From positions 305,001 through 369,000 of the forward strand of contig OZ025837.1 in assembly GCA_964019425.1 (NCBI GenBank): 64,000 nt of DNA, read 5' to 3'. The translations under genes and the position numbers were made by a program. The notes under the pieces were generated by a model. The model was not told where the DNA came from. It ran no database searches and saw only the letters and a list, made by a program, of their open reading frames with translations. Positions 50,682 to 60,561 of this stretch are shown piece by piece. Source of the stretch: Flectonema sp. DT1601 (Eukaryota; Euglenozoa; Diplonemea; Diplonemida; Diplonemidae). Position 1 is the first letter of the stretch. Every line of letters starts with the position of its first letter.

Positions 50682-52268
50682 TTACTCATCATAATCATAA
50701 TAGTCATCGGAGTCATAATAAGAAGTAAATCGACGAGCACTATACCCAACAGTAGGTTGAGGAGCACCATACCCAACAGTAGGTTGAGGAGCACCATACC
50801 CAACAGTAGGTTGAGGAGCACTATACCCAACAGTAGGTTGAGGAGCACCATACCCAACAGTAGGTTGAGGAGCACCATACCCAACAGTAGGTTGAGGAGC
50901 ACCATACCCAACAGTAGGTTGAGGAGCACCATACCCAACAGTAGGTTGAGGAGCACTATACCCAACAGTAGGTTGAGGAGCACCATACCCAACAGTAGGT
51001 TGAGGAGCACCATACCCAACAGTAGGTTGAGGAGCACCATACCCAACAGTAGGTTGAGGAGCACTATACCCAACAGTAGGTTGAGGAGCACCATACCCAA
51101 CAGTAGGTTGAGGAGCACCATACCCAACAGTAGGTTGAGGAGCACTATACCCAACAGTAGGTTGAGGAGCACCATACCCAACAGTAGGTTGAGGAGCACT
51201 ATACCCAACAGTAGGTTGAGGAGCACCATACCCAACAGTAGGTTGAGGAGCACCATACCCAACAGTAGGTTGAGGAGCACTATACCCAACAGTAGGTTGA
51301 GGAGCACCATATCCAACAGTAGGTTGAGGAGCACCATACCCAACAGTAGGTTGAGGAGCACCATACCCAACAGTAGGTTGAGGAGCACCATACCCAACAG
51401 TAGGTTGAGGAGCACCATATCCAACAGTAGGTTGAGGAGCACCATACCCAACAGTAGGTTGAGGAGCACCATACCCAACAGTAGGTTGAGGAGCACCATA
51501 CCCAACAGTAGGTTGAGGAGCACCATACCCAACAGTAGGTTGAGGAGCACCATACCCAACAGTAGGTTGAGGAGCACCATACCCAACAGTAGGTTGAGGA
51601 GCACCATACCCAACAGTAGGTTGAGGAGCACCATACCCAACAGTAGGTTGAGGAGCACTATACCCAACAGTAGGTTGAGGAGCACTATACCCAACAGTAG
51701 GTTGAGGAGCACCATACCCAACAGTAGGTTGAGGAGCACCATACCCAACAGTAGGTTGAGGAGCACTATACCCAACAGTAGGTTGAGGAGCACTATACCC
51801 AACAGTAGGTTGAGGAGCACCATACCCAACAGTAGGTTGAGGAGCACCATATCCAACAGTAGGTTGAGGAGCACCATACCCAACAGTAGGTTGAGGAGCA
51901 CCATACCCAACAGTAGGTTGAGGAGCACCATATCCAACAGTAGGTTGAGGAGCACCATACCCAACAGTAGGTTGAGGAGCACCATACCCAACAGTAGGTT
52001 GAGGAGCACCATACCCAACAGTAGGTTGAGGAGCACCATACCCAACAGTAGGTTGAGGAGCACCATACCCAACAGTAGGTTGAGGAGCACCATACCCAAC
52101 AGTAGGTTGAGGAGCACCATACCCAACAGTAGGTTGAGGAGCACCATACCCAACAGTAGGTTGAGGAGCACCATGAGGTTTTTTCAAAATAGGAATCAAA
52201 GTGGATTCTTTTGCACAATTTTTCTTAGGAGCTTTCTTTTTCCCTATGTATCTGTCTCCTATTAGCAT
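50682..52268 (-). CDS. GAPQPTVGY-repeat protein, copy 1 (possible 3' part of the long BTB gene)
   Basis: 528 residues: a 32-residue basic leader ([18 protein letters not shown] onwards), exactly 53 copies of the nonapeptide [GS]APQPTVGY, and a 19-residue Tyr/Asp-rich tail ([13 protein letters not shown]). Pro/Gly/Gln/Tyr repeats of this kind are typically disordered or beta-spiral, elastic or adhesive, or prone to phase separation; the function here is unknown. The ORF overlaps the long BTB ORF by 44 nt in the +1 frame. It may be a separate cistron, be reached by frameshifting, or be untranslated. Three reading frames on this strand and one on the other stay open through the array, so openness alone is weak evidence. 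The leader, tail and G/S-only variation favour this frame. Confidence 0.6.
   Translation of the reverse strand: MLIGDRYIGKKKAPKKNCAKESTLIPILKKPHGAPQPTVGYGAPQPTVGYGAPQPTVGYGAPQPTVGYGAPQPTVGYGAPQPTVGYGAPQPTVGYGAPQPTVGYGAPQPTVGYGAPQPTVGYGAPQPTVGYGAPQPTVGYGAPQPTVGYGAPQPTVGYSAPQPTVGYSAPQPTVGYGAPQPTVGYGAPQPTVGYSAPQPTVGYSAPQPTVGYGAPQPTVGYGAPQPTVGYGAPQPTVGYGAPQPTVGYGAPQPTVGYGAPQPTVGYGAPQPTVGYGAPQPTVGYGAPQPTVGYGAPQPTVGYGAPQPTVGYGAPQPTVGYGAPQPTVGYSAPQPTVGYGAPQPTVGYGAPQPTVGYSAPQPTVGYGAPQPTVGYSAPQPTVGYGAPQPTVGYGAPQPTVGYSAPQPTVGYGAPQPTVGYGAPQPTVGYGAPQPTVGYSAPQPTVGYGAPQPTVGYGAPQPTVGYGAPQPTVGYGAPQPTVGYSAPQPTVGYGAPQPTVGYGAPQPTVGYSARRFTSYYDSDDYYDYDE
50742..52172 (-). repeat. 27-bp minisatellite, 53 units (unit 1)
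   Basis: The unit reads GGTGCTCCTCAACCTACTGT plus TGGGTAT on the minus strand. Variants are almost confined to two sites: the first codon GGT/AGT (Gly/Ser) and the silent GGG/GGA before TAT. There are no spacers. All units are 27 bp, so the frame is kept. Confidence 0.97.
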
Positions 52269-53544
52269 CTACAGGTCGAGTAACAATTGGAGCCTTTTTA
52301 CCAAATCTTCTCCGTGACATGATGTGTTCACCTGCTAAGCAGGATGACAGTTCTTTGTTATCAATCGCATCCCACATTATTGCTTTTGAAACACCTTCTC
52401 TCGATAATTGCTGGATCATCACATTGCGAGCTACTTCCTTCTGCTCATCATCTGTTAAGGATGCTTCAATACAGACCTCCTGCATAAGTGACAACAATTC
52501 ATCCTCACATGACAGGGATGGCACTACTCTAGTTGAGAACAGTACACACACATCCTCAGCAGTAAACTCTTTGAAGGAAGAACTATTGTTTTTTGAAAGA
52601 CAGCCGCCCTCTTCTAGTTTCTCGTGACAAACCTTGATGAGTAACTCGCTGTGTGTCTCCCGTGACAGTCTGAGTAGTCGACACACATCACTGTCTTCGA
52701 TTTGATGAGACACATGCTCAGAAATATCATTTAATAGTGACCTACACGTGATGTTGAGGTCCAGTATTTGTCTTCCAGTTGTAACCATATTCTTGATCAA
52801 ATCCAACAGAAGATTTCTAATTTCCTCCGCCTGCAAGTAGCAAACAAGTCGGTAAATGTTTTCAAGCTGTTTTACATCGAGAGCAACGTCTACTTGTGCT
52901 CCATACATCAATTGCATAACAAATAGGAAGTCATCCTGAGATACGAAATCAAGGTCAATAATTATATGTTTCGACGCGGACTCTTTAAAATCACTCAGAG
53001 CGGAACTAAAATATTTCGAGCTAGCTTCCACCATCATTCGATAGACAACTCCGATAAAGGCTACCTTCAGAGCGGAACTAAAATATTTCGAGCTAGCTTT
53101 CACCATCATTCGATAGACAACTCCGATAAAGGCTACCTTCAGAGCGGAACTAAAATATTTCGAGCTAGCTTCCACCATCATTCGATAGACAACTCCGATA
53201 AAGGTTACCTTCAGAGCGGAACTAAAATATTTCGAGCTAGCTTCCACCTTCATTCGATACAACTCATAGACATCTCTGTTAAAGGTTACCTTCAGAGCGG
53301 AACTAAAATATTTCGAGGCAGCTTCCACCATCACTCGATGCAACGCATAGTCAGTTCTGTTAGAGGTTACCTTCAGATCGGAACTAAAGTATTTCGAGCC
53401 AGCTTCCACCATCATTCGATGCAACGCATAGTCAGTTCCGTTAAAGGTTACCTTCAGATCTGATGTTCTCGTATCGTTGATTGAATCTGACCGATCGATA
53501 CTACAGACGGCTACTTTCGTTTTTTTGGTTTTATATGAAAACAT
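52225..53544 (-). CDS. Long BTB/BACK protein with repeated BTB segment, copy 1
   Basis: 439 residues. The first strand-helix part of a BTB domain ([20 protein letters not shown] then GSKYFSS) is present six times in tandem (residues 29-181; three units of 27 aa and three of 24 aa). The rest of the BTB fold follows once ([20 protein letters not shown] to the [10 protein letters not shown] strand), then a BACK-like helical region ([20 protein letters not shown]). BTB proteins dimerise and often recruit cullin-3 ligases. Whether this one can fold with six copies of the edge segment is unclear. The ORF ends at TCC-TAA, 44 nt inside the repeat ORF. Its paralogue is the short BTB gene in the same unit. 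Confidence 0.8.
   Translation of the reverse strand: MFSYKTKKTKVAVCSIDRSDSINDTRTSDLKVTFNGTDYALHRMMVEAGSKYFSSDLKVTSNRTDYALHRVMVEAASKYFSSALKVTFNRDVYELYRMKVEASSKYFSSALKVTFIGVVYRMMVEASSKYFSSALKVAFIGVVYRMMVKASSKYFSSALKVAFIGVVYRMMVEASSKYFSSALSDFKESASKHIIIDLDFVSQDDFLFVMQLMYGAQVDVALDVKQLENIYRLVCYLQAEEIRNLLLDLIKNMVTTGRQILDLNITCRSLLNDISEHVSHQIEDSDVCRLLRLSRETHSELLIKVCHEKLEEGGCLSKNNSSSFKEFTAEDVCVLFSTRVVPSLSCEDELLSLMQEVCIEASLTDDEQKEVARNVMIQQLSREGVSKAIMWDAIDNKELSSCLAGEHIMSRRRFGKKAPIVTRPVDANRRQIHREKESS
53002..53460 (-). repeat. 72/81-bp tandem repeat of the BTB N-terminal segment, 6 units
   Basis: Six near-identical units encode [DA]LKV[TA]F with a KYFSS end. The three distal units (24 aa) have lost three residues relative to the 27-aa form. 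Unit 2 of the array has only five, lacking one 72-bp unit. Confidence 0.93.
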
Positions 53545-53905
53545 TTCTCAAAATCCGTCAAAACTTTAGAAAAGAATAAATAATATTAATTAACCGAGTT
53601 AATGAACTGCACCTGTTGTGGAATTAAATCAAATCATAACAACACTTTTAAAGGTATCAAGAATAATAGTATTTAAGATAAGAAGGTGTAATTTATTAAA
53701 AGAGCGGATCAGAGTTAACAGCAGAGAAGATCATGGTTGCGATGGCCTTCACTTTCTCGCTTTTCTTTTTTGAATTAGAGCAAAACCTGTTTTGAGAAGG
53801 AAGGCGTGACAAAAAAAAAAAAACCACACGAGGCAAGACAACAAAGACTGCTACAGAACATCGCCCGTGCAATGCGGGAACACCGTAAACGTACGTAACC
53901 AGCAG
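53545..53905 (-). repeat. Upstream region of long BTB gene, shared with short BTB gene
   Basis: About 350 bp upstream of the long BTB ATG match the region upstream of the short BTB ATG (55118-55466), including CAAAACTTTAGAAAAGAATA and a GC-richer block ending in AACACCGTAAACGTACG. The two BTB genes probably share promoter elements through duplication. The four copies in the window start at 53545, 55118, 61766 and 63338. Confidence 0.85.
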
Positions 53906-54009
53906 CGTACGGCGCCCGAGAAGGAGTAGGAATCCTGTTCAGAGACTTCACTTCAGTTAAGCAAATGAACGTTAGCTTGTAACTCAACAGAGATAGACAC
54001 CTCATAAGA

Positions 54010-54192
54010 TTACCAACAACCACGATGACAATTACATCCACATCGCGGTATATTACACGGTATTTGCTGGGACACTAAATGATTACCAAAAGGATTCATA
54101 GAAATCTGTCTCCCAAAAGTATCTACAGGACCATACCCAACAGTAACAGGTTGCGGAGCAACATGAGAAAATAGAAAAACAGGATTGCGCAT
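54010..54192 (-). CDS. Small ORF with single APQPxTVGY unit and Cys tail (unit 1)
   Basis: 60 residues starting 16 nt after the short BTB stop, in the +1 frame, with a TAA immediately before its ATG. It holds one repeat-like unit (APQPVTVGYG), PVDTFGRQI (matching PVDANRRQI of the long BTB protein) and the tail CNIPRCGCNCHRGCW. By homology it corresponds to the 3' part of the long locus with the repeat unexpanded. It could be a short cistron or a relic. Identical in unit 2. Confidence 0.4.
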   Translation of the reverse strand: MRNPVFLFSHVAPQPVTVGYGPVDTFGRQISMNPFGNHLVSQQIPCNIPRCGCNCHRGCW

Positions 54193-54208
54193 TTATTGAA
54201 TTGCACAA

Positions 54209-55117
54209 TCATTCTTTTTCCCATCCCATTAGCACAATTGGAGCCTTTTGACTAAATCGTCTCGCTAACCAGATGTGTTCACCCGCTAAGCAGGATGACA
54301 GTTCTTTGTTATCAACCGCATCCCACAACAATGCTTTTGAAACCCCCTCTTGCGATAATTCCTGGAACACCACATTGCGAGCTACTTCCTTCTGCTCATC
54401 ATCTGTTAAGGATGCTTCAATACAGACCTCCTGCATAAGTGACAACAATTCATCCTCACTTGACAGGGATGGCACTACTCTAGTTGAGAACAGTACACAC
54501 ACATCCTCAGCAGTAAACTCTTTGAAGGAAGAAATATTGTCTCTTGAAAGACAGTCGCCCCCCGCTAGAACTTCGTGACAAACCTTGATGAGTAACTCGC
54601 TGTGTGTCTCCCGTGACAGTCTGAGTAGTCGACACACATCACTGTCTTCGATTTGATGAGACACATGCTCAGAAATATCATTTAATAGTGATCTATACGT
54701 GATGTTGAGGTCCAGTATTTGTCTTCCAGTTGTAACCATTTTCTTGATCAAATCCAACAGATGATTTCTAATTCCTGCTATCTGTAAGTAGCAAACAAGT
54801 CGGTAAAGGTTTTCAAGCTGTTTTACATCGAGAGCAACGTCTACTTGTGCTCCATATATCCAACGGACTACAAATAGGAAGTCATTCTGAGATACGAAAT
54901 CAAGGTCAATAATTATATGTTTCGACGCGGACTCTTCAAAATCACTCAAAGCAGAACTAAAATATTTCGAGGCAGCTTCCACCATCATTCGATGCAACGC
55001 ATAGTCAGTTCCGTTAAAGGTTACCTTCAGATCTGATGTTCTCGTATCGTTGATTGAATCTGACCGATCGATACTACGGACGGCTACTTTCGTTTTTTTG
55101 GTTTTATTTGATAACAT
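54209..55117 (-). CDS. Short BTB/BACK protein, copy 1
   Basis: 302 residues with one intact BTB domain ([20 protein letters not shown], residues about 29-125, through [20 protein letters not shown]) and a BACK-like helical part ([20 protein letters not shown]). The N-terminus ([18 protein letters not shown]) is nearly the same as in the long paralogue, and upstream and downstream DNA also match it. The likely role is a BTB adaptor, perhaps for cullin-3, by family analogy only. The unit 2 copy is identical in protein sequence. Confidence 0.85.
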   Translation of the reverse strand: MLSNKTKKTKVAVRSIDRSDSINDTRTSDLKVTFNGTDYALHRMMVEAASKYFSSALSDFEESASKHIIIDLDFVSQNDFLFVVRWIYGAQVDVALDVKQLENLYRLVCYLQIAGIRNHLLDLIKKMVTTGRQILDLNITYRSLLNDISEHVSHQIEDSDVCRLLRLSRETHSELLIKVCHEVLAGGDCLSRDNISSFKEFTAEDVCVLFSTRVVPSLSSEDELLSLMQEVCIEASLTDDEQKEVARNVVFQELSQEGVSKALLWDAVDNKELSSCLAGEHIWLARRFSQKAPIVLMGWEKE

Positions 55118-55466
55118 TTCTCAAAATACGTCAAAACTTTAGAAAAGAATAAATAATATTAATTAACCGAGTTAATGAACTGCACCTGTTGTGGAATTAA
55201 ATCAAATCATAACAACACTTTTAAAGGTATCAAGAATAATAGTATTTAAGATAAGAAGGTGTAATTTATTAAAAGAGCGGATCAGAGTTAACAGCAGAGA
55301 AGATCATGGTTGCGATGGCCTTCACTTTCTCGCTTTTCCTTTTTGGATTAGAGCAAACCCTGTTTTGAGAAGGAAGGCGTGACAAAAAAACAAACCACAC
55401 AAGGCAAGACAACAAAGACTGCTACAGAACATCGCCCGTGCAATGCGGGAACACCGTAAACGTACG
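55118..55466 (-). repeat. Upstream region of short BTB gene, unit 1
   Basis: Matches 53545-53893. Ends in CGTACGCTGCTGGTTA, where the other copy reads CGTACG followed by the inverse, TAACCAGCAG, then CGTACG. No gene is seen within it. Confidence 0.85.
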
Positions 55467-55582
55467 CTGCTGGTTATTTTAAACGAATTTAAACGAATAG
55501 CTGGTTCAAGTGGTTATGAGTTTTTTTTTCAAAACACGATTTAATTCCATCTCCCCCCTCACCCAAGTTTCCACCTCTTTTT

Positions 55583-57820
55583 TTAAGTATTTTTCTTGTC
55601 AACAACCTTCTTTTTTCCTAAGAAATACGCAACGGCTATAATTGGTACCAAAGCAAACCATCCCCAAGCTGAAGGGTAGCGATGCTCTCGCGTATTAACA
55701 GTTTTTGATTGTGTTGGAGATGTATACAGAACAGGAGAAAGCAGCTGACATGAATTGTGATCTGAAAATTCCGATGACCAAGACGCTCCGTTATTAGAAA
55801 ATATTATTGAAAAGGGTAAAACAGATGGGAAACTGTCTTTGATGTTTTTAACGCGAGGCTTACTCTGAGAAATAGTTATACGAAGTACTGAATTCACACC
55901 AAATGAAGCAGGTAATTGAAAGGAGATCTTTTCCAACGATGCAACTCTATCGTTGAAGAAGTCATGAGTCTTTGAGTTTAGTTCATCACCGACAATCATT
56001 CTAATGTATACATTAACATCTTGTATGATAGACACGGGATAAGGATCGTTCCATGAGATTGTTAGAGCAGCTTCACTGTTTTGTTTTATTTCCAGAGGCT
56101 GAAAACATAAATTAGTTTCAACTCGTGGTTTCTCACTACTCTGATAGAATAGAACATTCTGAAATAAGTTTTTTAGAACTGGATGACCATAACCTTGAAA
56201 TGGGTCTACAGTTGGTTTTGATGAAAGTTTTTTCCAATCACCTTCCCCAGTTAAGTCAACAAACCCACGCAACTTTGTCGCACAGTGAACAAGAGATCCT
56301 CTCACCATGGCAGATGAGATATATTTTAATGTGGTATCAGTGCTCATTACTGTTAGTTTTCTTTTTAAAAACGCTTCTCGGATGAGTAATGCCGCACCTG
56401 CAATCAAAGCAGTTGCCGGAGAAGAACCAGTATGAGGAACCAATCCATTAGTTGTGTTTGCCTTCGGTAATAAGATGAATTCTCCTGGAGCAACAACATC
56501 TGGTTTTGTTCTCAAATTATTTTTTGTTTTTTCTCGAGATCCCCTTCCAGACATTGTCAGCAGATTTTGAGGCGACCAATATTCATCAAACTGTTCTTCT
56601 TCTGACATGAAAGGACCAGAAACAATACAATGTTCACCCTTAAGAAGTTTATTTATGATGTTTTCTCCTTTGTTTTTTGAGATTAAAACTGACGGTTTGT
56701 AAACCTTTACATCTGAATCCAAACACTCCATTGGACCATCAATTCTATTATTGTCGTTAACGATAATGACTAAGTTAGTAGTAGGTTCAGTGTTCAGTAC
56801 TTTTTCTGTAAACGTACAAATACCACGTCTCGCAATCGACACCGAAGTTGGATTTTTTATTTTCATGAGCATTCCTAATTTTTTACATCCCTGAACACCT
56901 CCAGAGTGAATCGATATTTCTGAATCACGAACGATATTAACAATTGGATTCGATGCAAACTGAGCCCTGACCGCTACAATCCTCTCAGCCTCATCATCAC
57001 CACATTGAACTTTAATATACTGACTAGGATAACCAATTACTTCTCTGGTTTCACGAATAGCTTGGATACCTCCAACAGTAAGAGTGTTCTTAGCAATGTG
57101 TGGATGGCACACTGAACTGTAACTGCAAGATAGGGATTCACGACTTGAGTTTCCACATAATTTTATTGCGTTGTTTCCTGCTGCTCCGACCAGGATAGCA
57201 TCAGGATTCTTGTATGAAAATAGATTCATTTGAGATACTAATTTCATAGGATCACCTCCACAGAATGCCATTACAAAAGAACGAGTTCCCACATCGTACA
57301 TTTCTGCTAAGTAATGATGAAGATTGACAGGAAGATCGAATGCTTGATTTTTTGATGTTCCGAAAACAGCAATCTTACTGAGTGGAGCCATGCCATAGTA
57401 GTCACTCTGTTCTATTGGAGGTGATCTCGAACCTCCTGGATTTAGTGTAAGTCCGCTACCGCAGTATCCTCCTGCTGCTGCTCCAGCCATAGATGAACCG
57501 TGACAATTTTCTTTAGTGTCATTGTGATGAAGATCTTGATACCTATTGTTGTAATATGATAGCTTCTTGTGATCAACGACTTTTCCATTAGTTTTTATTA
57601 TTTTATCATCGTCATTAAAAGCGCAGTGTAGGTAGTCAATACCTGTGTCGATTACCCCTACTGTTTCACCAGCTCCCTTCAATCCCATGTCATGTAACGA
57701 GTTGCTTCCAATACTGGAACCACTCTGCAAGTAAGGCAGCGCATATCGTAAACCCACAGTGTAATCACATAGTAATATCGAGGTAAGCAGCTTCAAAAGT
57801 ACTAACATGAAGGTAGCCAA
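55583..57820 (-). CDS. Subtilisin-like (S8) membrane protease with PA domain, copy 2
   Basis: 745 residues, differing from copy 1 at three positions only (Asn to Asp in VRNSEIS, Asp to Glu in SEDEQ, and Asn to Lys in FLGNKKVV). Signal peptide, Asp/His/Ser triad, PA insert and C-terminal anchor are all intact. Many of the few DNA differences are silent, so both copies look functional and recently duplicated. Confidence 0.9.
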   Translation of the reverse strand: MATFMLVLLKLLTSILLCDYTVGLRYALPYLQSGSSIGSNSLHDMGLKGAGETVGVIDTGIDYLHCAFNDDDKIIKTNGKVVDHKKLSYYNNRYQDLHHNDTKENCHGSSMAGAAAGGYCGSGLTLNPGGSRSPPIEQSDYYGMAPLSKIAVFGTSKNQAFDLPVNLHHYLAEMYDVGTRSFVMAFCGGDPMKLVSQMNLFSYKNPDAILVGAAGNNAIKLCGNSSRESLSCSYSSVCHPHIAKNTLTVGGIQAIRETREVIGYPSQYIKVQCGDDEAERIVAVRAQFASNPIVNIVRDSEISIHSGGVQGCKKLGMLMKIKNPTSVSIARRGICTFTEKVLNTEPTTNLVIIVNDNNRIDGPMECLDSDVKVYKPSVLISKNKGENIINKLLKGEHCIVSGPFMSEEEQFDEYWSPQNLLTMSGRGSREKTKNNLRTKPDVVAPGEFILLPKANTTNGLVPHTGSSPATALIAGAALLIREAFLKRKLTVMSTDTTLKYISSAMVRGSLVHCATKLRGFVDLTGEGDWKKLSSKPTVDPFQGYGHPVLKNLFQNVLFYQSSEKPRVETNLCFQPLEIKQNSEAALTISWNDPYPVSIIQDVNVYIRMIVGDELNSKTHDFFNDRVASLEKISFQLPASFGVNSVLRITISQSKPRVKNIKDSFPSVLPFSIIFSNNGASWSSEFSDHNSCQLLSPVLYTSPTQSKTVNTREHRYPSAWGWFALVPIIAVAYFLGKKKVVDKKNT

Positions 57821-58379
57821 CCCAACCTTTATTTTTTATTTTTTTTTTATTTTTTTTTTTAAAAAAATGAAAAGTGATCACACAATAGAAACAAAACTAA
57901 AAAAACAGTATAGTCAGGAATCAAGTAACCATCTGAACTTAGACAAATTCAAATGATATTAAATAGAACAACAGGAATAAAACAAAAGGTGGTCGTACTC
58001 GACGTTTCTCTTGTCGTTTATTTTTAACTTATCCCTCACGTGAAATCACTAATTTAGTAGTCGGTGTACCCGAAGTAGTTCTTCCTTCTTCTCGTCATTT
58101 TATGAAAACTGAAATAATAAAATATTTTGATACGTTCCGTGTAATTGTCTAAAGTACAAGTTGTCAGCAATCACCTTACTAAGTGATTGTCAACAAGAAG
58201 TAATCACAACAAGAGGCATTGTGTACAGGAGGTCCTGTCACATCTCAAACAGGAGTCGAATACTCCGATTGTTTAAATAAAATAACAATTCAATCATGTG
58301 ATTCTCATGTCAGACGATGTTGGAATCGTATCAAAATAACTCATCTGACTAACCTTTGATGGAGTTGTGAGACTTCACT
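57821..58379. other. Spacer between protease and repeat ORF, unit 2
   Basis: 559 bp, nearly identical to 49989-50545, with the same CAATCAC/GTGATTG inverted repeat. No ORF or RNA gene was seen. Confidence 0.65.
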
Positions 58380-58515
58380 TCAGTTAATCAAATGAACGTC
58401 CATAGGATTACCAACCACCACGATGACAATTACATCCACATCGCAGTGAGTTACATGCTGAGACACTAATTTTTTTAAATAATTATTCACAGGACGGGAC
58501 ATTAATTCTTTTAAA
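58380..58515 (-). other. Conserved Cys-rich tail codons downstream of the repeat ORF stop, unit 2
   Basis: Same arrangement as at 50546-50681: past two in-frame TAA codons the frame encodes RCGCNCHRGGW. Retained unchanged in both array units, which may only reflect their recent common origin. Confidence 0.5.
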
Positions 58516-60561
58516 TTAGTCATCATAATCATAATAGTCATCGGAGTCATAATAAGAAGTAAATCGACGAGCACTATACCCAACAGTAGTTTGAGGAGCA
58601 CCATATCCAACAGTAGGTTGAGGAGCACCATATCCAACAGTAGGTTGAGGAGCACTATACCCAACAGTAGGTTGAGGAGCACCATACCCAACAGTAGGTT
58701 GAGGAGCACCATACCCAACAGTAGGTTGAGGAGCACTATACCCAACAGTAGGTTGAGGAGCACCATACCCAACAGTAGGTTGAGGAGCACCATACCCAAC
58801 AGTAGGTTGAGGAGCACCATACCCAACAGTAGGTTGAGGAGCACTATACCCAACAGTAGGTTGAGGAGCACTATACCCAACAGTAGGTTGAGGAGCACCA
58901 TATCCAACAGTAGGTTGAGGAGCACTATACCCAACAGTAGGTTGAGGAGCACCATACCCAACAGTAGGTTGAGGAGCACCATACCCAACAGTAGGTTGAG
59001 GAGCACTATACCCAACAGTAGGTTGAGGAGCACTATACCCAACAGTAGGTTGAGGAGCACCATATCCAACAGTAGGTTGAGGAGCACTATACCCAACAGT
59101 AGGTTGAGGAGCACCATACCCAACAGTAGGTTGAGGAGCACCATATCCAACAGTAGGTTGAGGAGCACTATACCCAACAGTAGGTTGAGGAGCACCATAC
59201 CCAACAGTAGGTTGAGGAGCACCATACCCAACAGTAGGTTGAGGAGCACTATACCCAACAGTAGGTTGAGGAGCACTATACCCAACAGTAGGTTGAGGAG
59301 CACCATATCCAACAGTAGGTTGAGGAGCACTATACCCAACAGTAGGTTGAGGAGCACCATACCCAACAGTAGGTTGAGGAGCACCATACCCAACAGTAGG
59401 TTGAGGAGCACCATACCCAACAGTAGGTTGAGGAGCACTATACCCAACAGTAGGTTGAGGAGCACCATACCCAACAGTAGGTTGAGGAGCACCATACCCA
59501 ACAGTAGGTTGAGGAGCACCATACCCAACAGTAGGTTGAGGAGCACTATACCCAACAGTAGGTTGAGGAGCACTATACCCAACAGTAGGTTGAGGAGCAC
59601 CATATCCAACAGTAGGTTGAGGAGCACTATACCCAACAGTAGGTTGAGGAGCACCATACCCAACAGTAGGTTGAGGAGCACCATACCCAACAGTAGGTTG
59701 AGGAGCACTATACCCAACAGTAGGTTGAGGAGCACTATACCCAACAGTAGGTTGAGGAGCACCATATCCAACAGTAGGTTGAGGAGCACTATACCCAACA
59801 GTAGGTTGAGGAGCACCATACCCAACAGTAGGTTGAGGAGCACCATATCCAACAGTAGGTTGAGGAGCACTATACCCAACAGTAGGTTGAGGAGCACCAT
59901 ACCCAACAGTAGGTTGAGGAGCACCATACCCAACAGTAGGTTGAGGAGCACTATACCCAACAGTAGGTTGAGGAGCACTATACCCAACAGTAGGTTGAGG
60001 AGCACCATATCCAACAGTAGGTTGAGGAGCACTATACCCAACAGTAGGTTGAGGAGCACCATACCCAACAGTAGGTTGAGGAGCACCATACCCAACAGTA
60101 GGTTGAGGAGCACCATACCCAACAGTAGGTTGAGGAGCACTATACCCAACAGTAGGTTGAGGAGCACCATACCCAACAGTAGGTTGAGGAGCACCATACC
60201 CAACAGTAGGTTGAGGAGCACCATACCCAACAGTAGGTTGAGGAGCACCATACCCAACAGTAGGTTGAGGAGCACCATACCCAACAGTAGGTTGAGGAGC
60301 ACCATACCCAACAGTAGGTTGAGGAGCACCATACCCAACAGTAGGTTGAGGAGCACCATACCCAACAGTAGGTTGAGGAGCACTATACCCAACAGTAGGT
60401 TGAGGAGCACCATACCCAACAGTAGGTTGAGGAGCACCATACCCAACAGTAGGTTGAGGAGCACCATGAGGTTTTTTCAAAATAGGAATCAAAGTGGATT
60501 CTTTTGCACAATTTTTCTTAGGAGCTTTCTTTTTCCCTATGTATCTGTCTCCTATTAGCAT
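58516..60561 (-). CDS. GAPQPTVGY-repeat protein, copy 2
   Basis: 681 residues: the same 32-residue leader and Tyr/Asp-rich tail as copy 1 (last residue Asp instead of Glu) around 70 nonapeptides. One terminal unit reads APQTTVGY. Gly/Ser alternate in a patterned way with higher-order blocks (for example S-G-S-S-G-G recurring), showing expansion by multi-unit duplication. It overlaps the long BTB ORF by 44 nt in the +1 frame, as in unit 1. Confidence 0.6.
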   Translation of the reverse strand: MLIGDRYIGKKKAPKKNCAKESTLIPILKKPHGAPQPTVGYGAPQPTVGYGAPQPTVGYSAPQPTVGYGAPQPTVGYGAPQPTVGYGAPQPTVGYGAPQPTVGYGAPQPTVGYGAPQPTVGYGAPQPTVGYGAPQPTVGYSAPQPTVGYGAPQPTVGYGAPQPTVGYGAPQPTVGYSAPQPTVGYGAPQPTVGYSAPQPTVGYSAPQPTVGYGAPQPTVGYGAPQPTVGYSAPQPTVGYGAPQPTVGYGAPQPTVGYSAPQPTVGYGAPQPTVGYSAPQPTVGYSAPQPTVGYGAPQPTVGYGAPQPTVGYSAPQPTVGYGAPQPTVGYSAPQPTVGYSAPQPTVGYGAPQPTVGYGAPQPTVGYGAPQPTVGYSAPQPTVGYGAPQPTVGYGAPQPTVGYGAPQPTVGYSAPQPTVGYGAPQPTVGYSAPQPTVGYSAPQPTVGYGAPQPTVGYGAPQPTVGYSAPQPTVGYGAPQPTVGYGAPQPTVGYSAPQPTVGYGAPQPTVGYSAPQPTVGYSAPQPTVGYGAPQPTVGYGAPQPTVGYSAPQPTVGYGAPQPTVGYSAPQPTVGYSAPQPTVGYGAPQPTVGYGAPQPTVGYGAPQPTVGYSAPQPTVGYGAPQPTVGYGAPQPTVGYSAPQPTVGYGAPQPTVGYGAPQTTVGYSARRFTSYYDSDDYYDYDD
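58576..60465 (-). repeat. 27-bp minisatellite, 70 units (unit 2)
   Basis: Same 27-bp unit as in unit 1, with 17 more copies and clearer higher-order periodicity of the AGT (Ser) and GGATAT variants. No interspersed spacers. Confidence 0.97.

Larger units (their letters stand above)
47663..55485 (-). repeat. Tandem array unit 1 (about 7.82 kb)
   Basis: Begins at the shared sequence AATTTAAACGAATAGCTGG, which recurs at 55486 and 63706. In transcription order (right to left) it contains short BTB, long BTB, the 9-residue repeat ORF and the subtilisin-like protease. It is nearly identical to unit 2 apart from repeat-number differences. Left of 47663 the similarity stops, so this is the array's left edge. 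Confidence 0.92.

Noticed and set aside
50742-52172. CRISPR-like array from the regular 27-bp repeats
   Set aside because: Repeats abut directly with no unique spacers and are all in frame; this is a coding-type minisatellite.
50757-52265. Long plus-strand ORF (RSTIPNSRL repeats) and minus-strand MVLLNLLLG and CSSTYCWVW frames
   Set aside because: They are alternative frames of a 27-bp repeat that happens to lack stops; they lack the coherent leader and tail of the GAPQPTVGY frame.
52225-52330. A very short intron (GTAGAT...TAG or CAG, 14-21 nt) joining the long BTB and repeat frames
   Set aside because: Neither candidate length restores the +1 frame, and the known introns here are 77-110 nt.
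52966-53463. Plus-strand ORF of 165 codons opposite the BTB repeat
   Set aside because: Antisense shadow of the tandemly repeated BTB segment; its homology is explained by the real gene.
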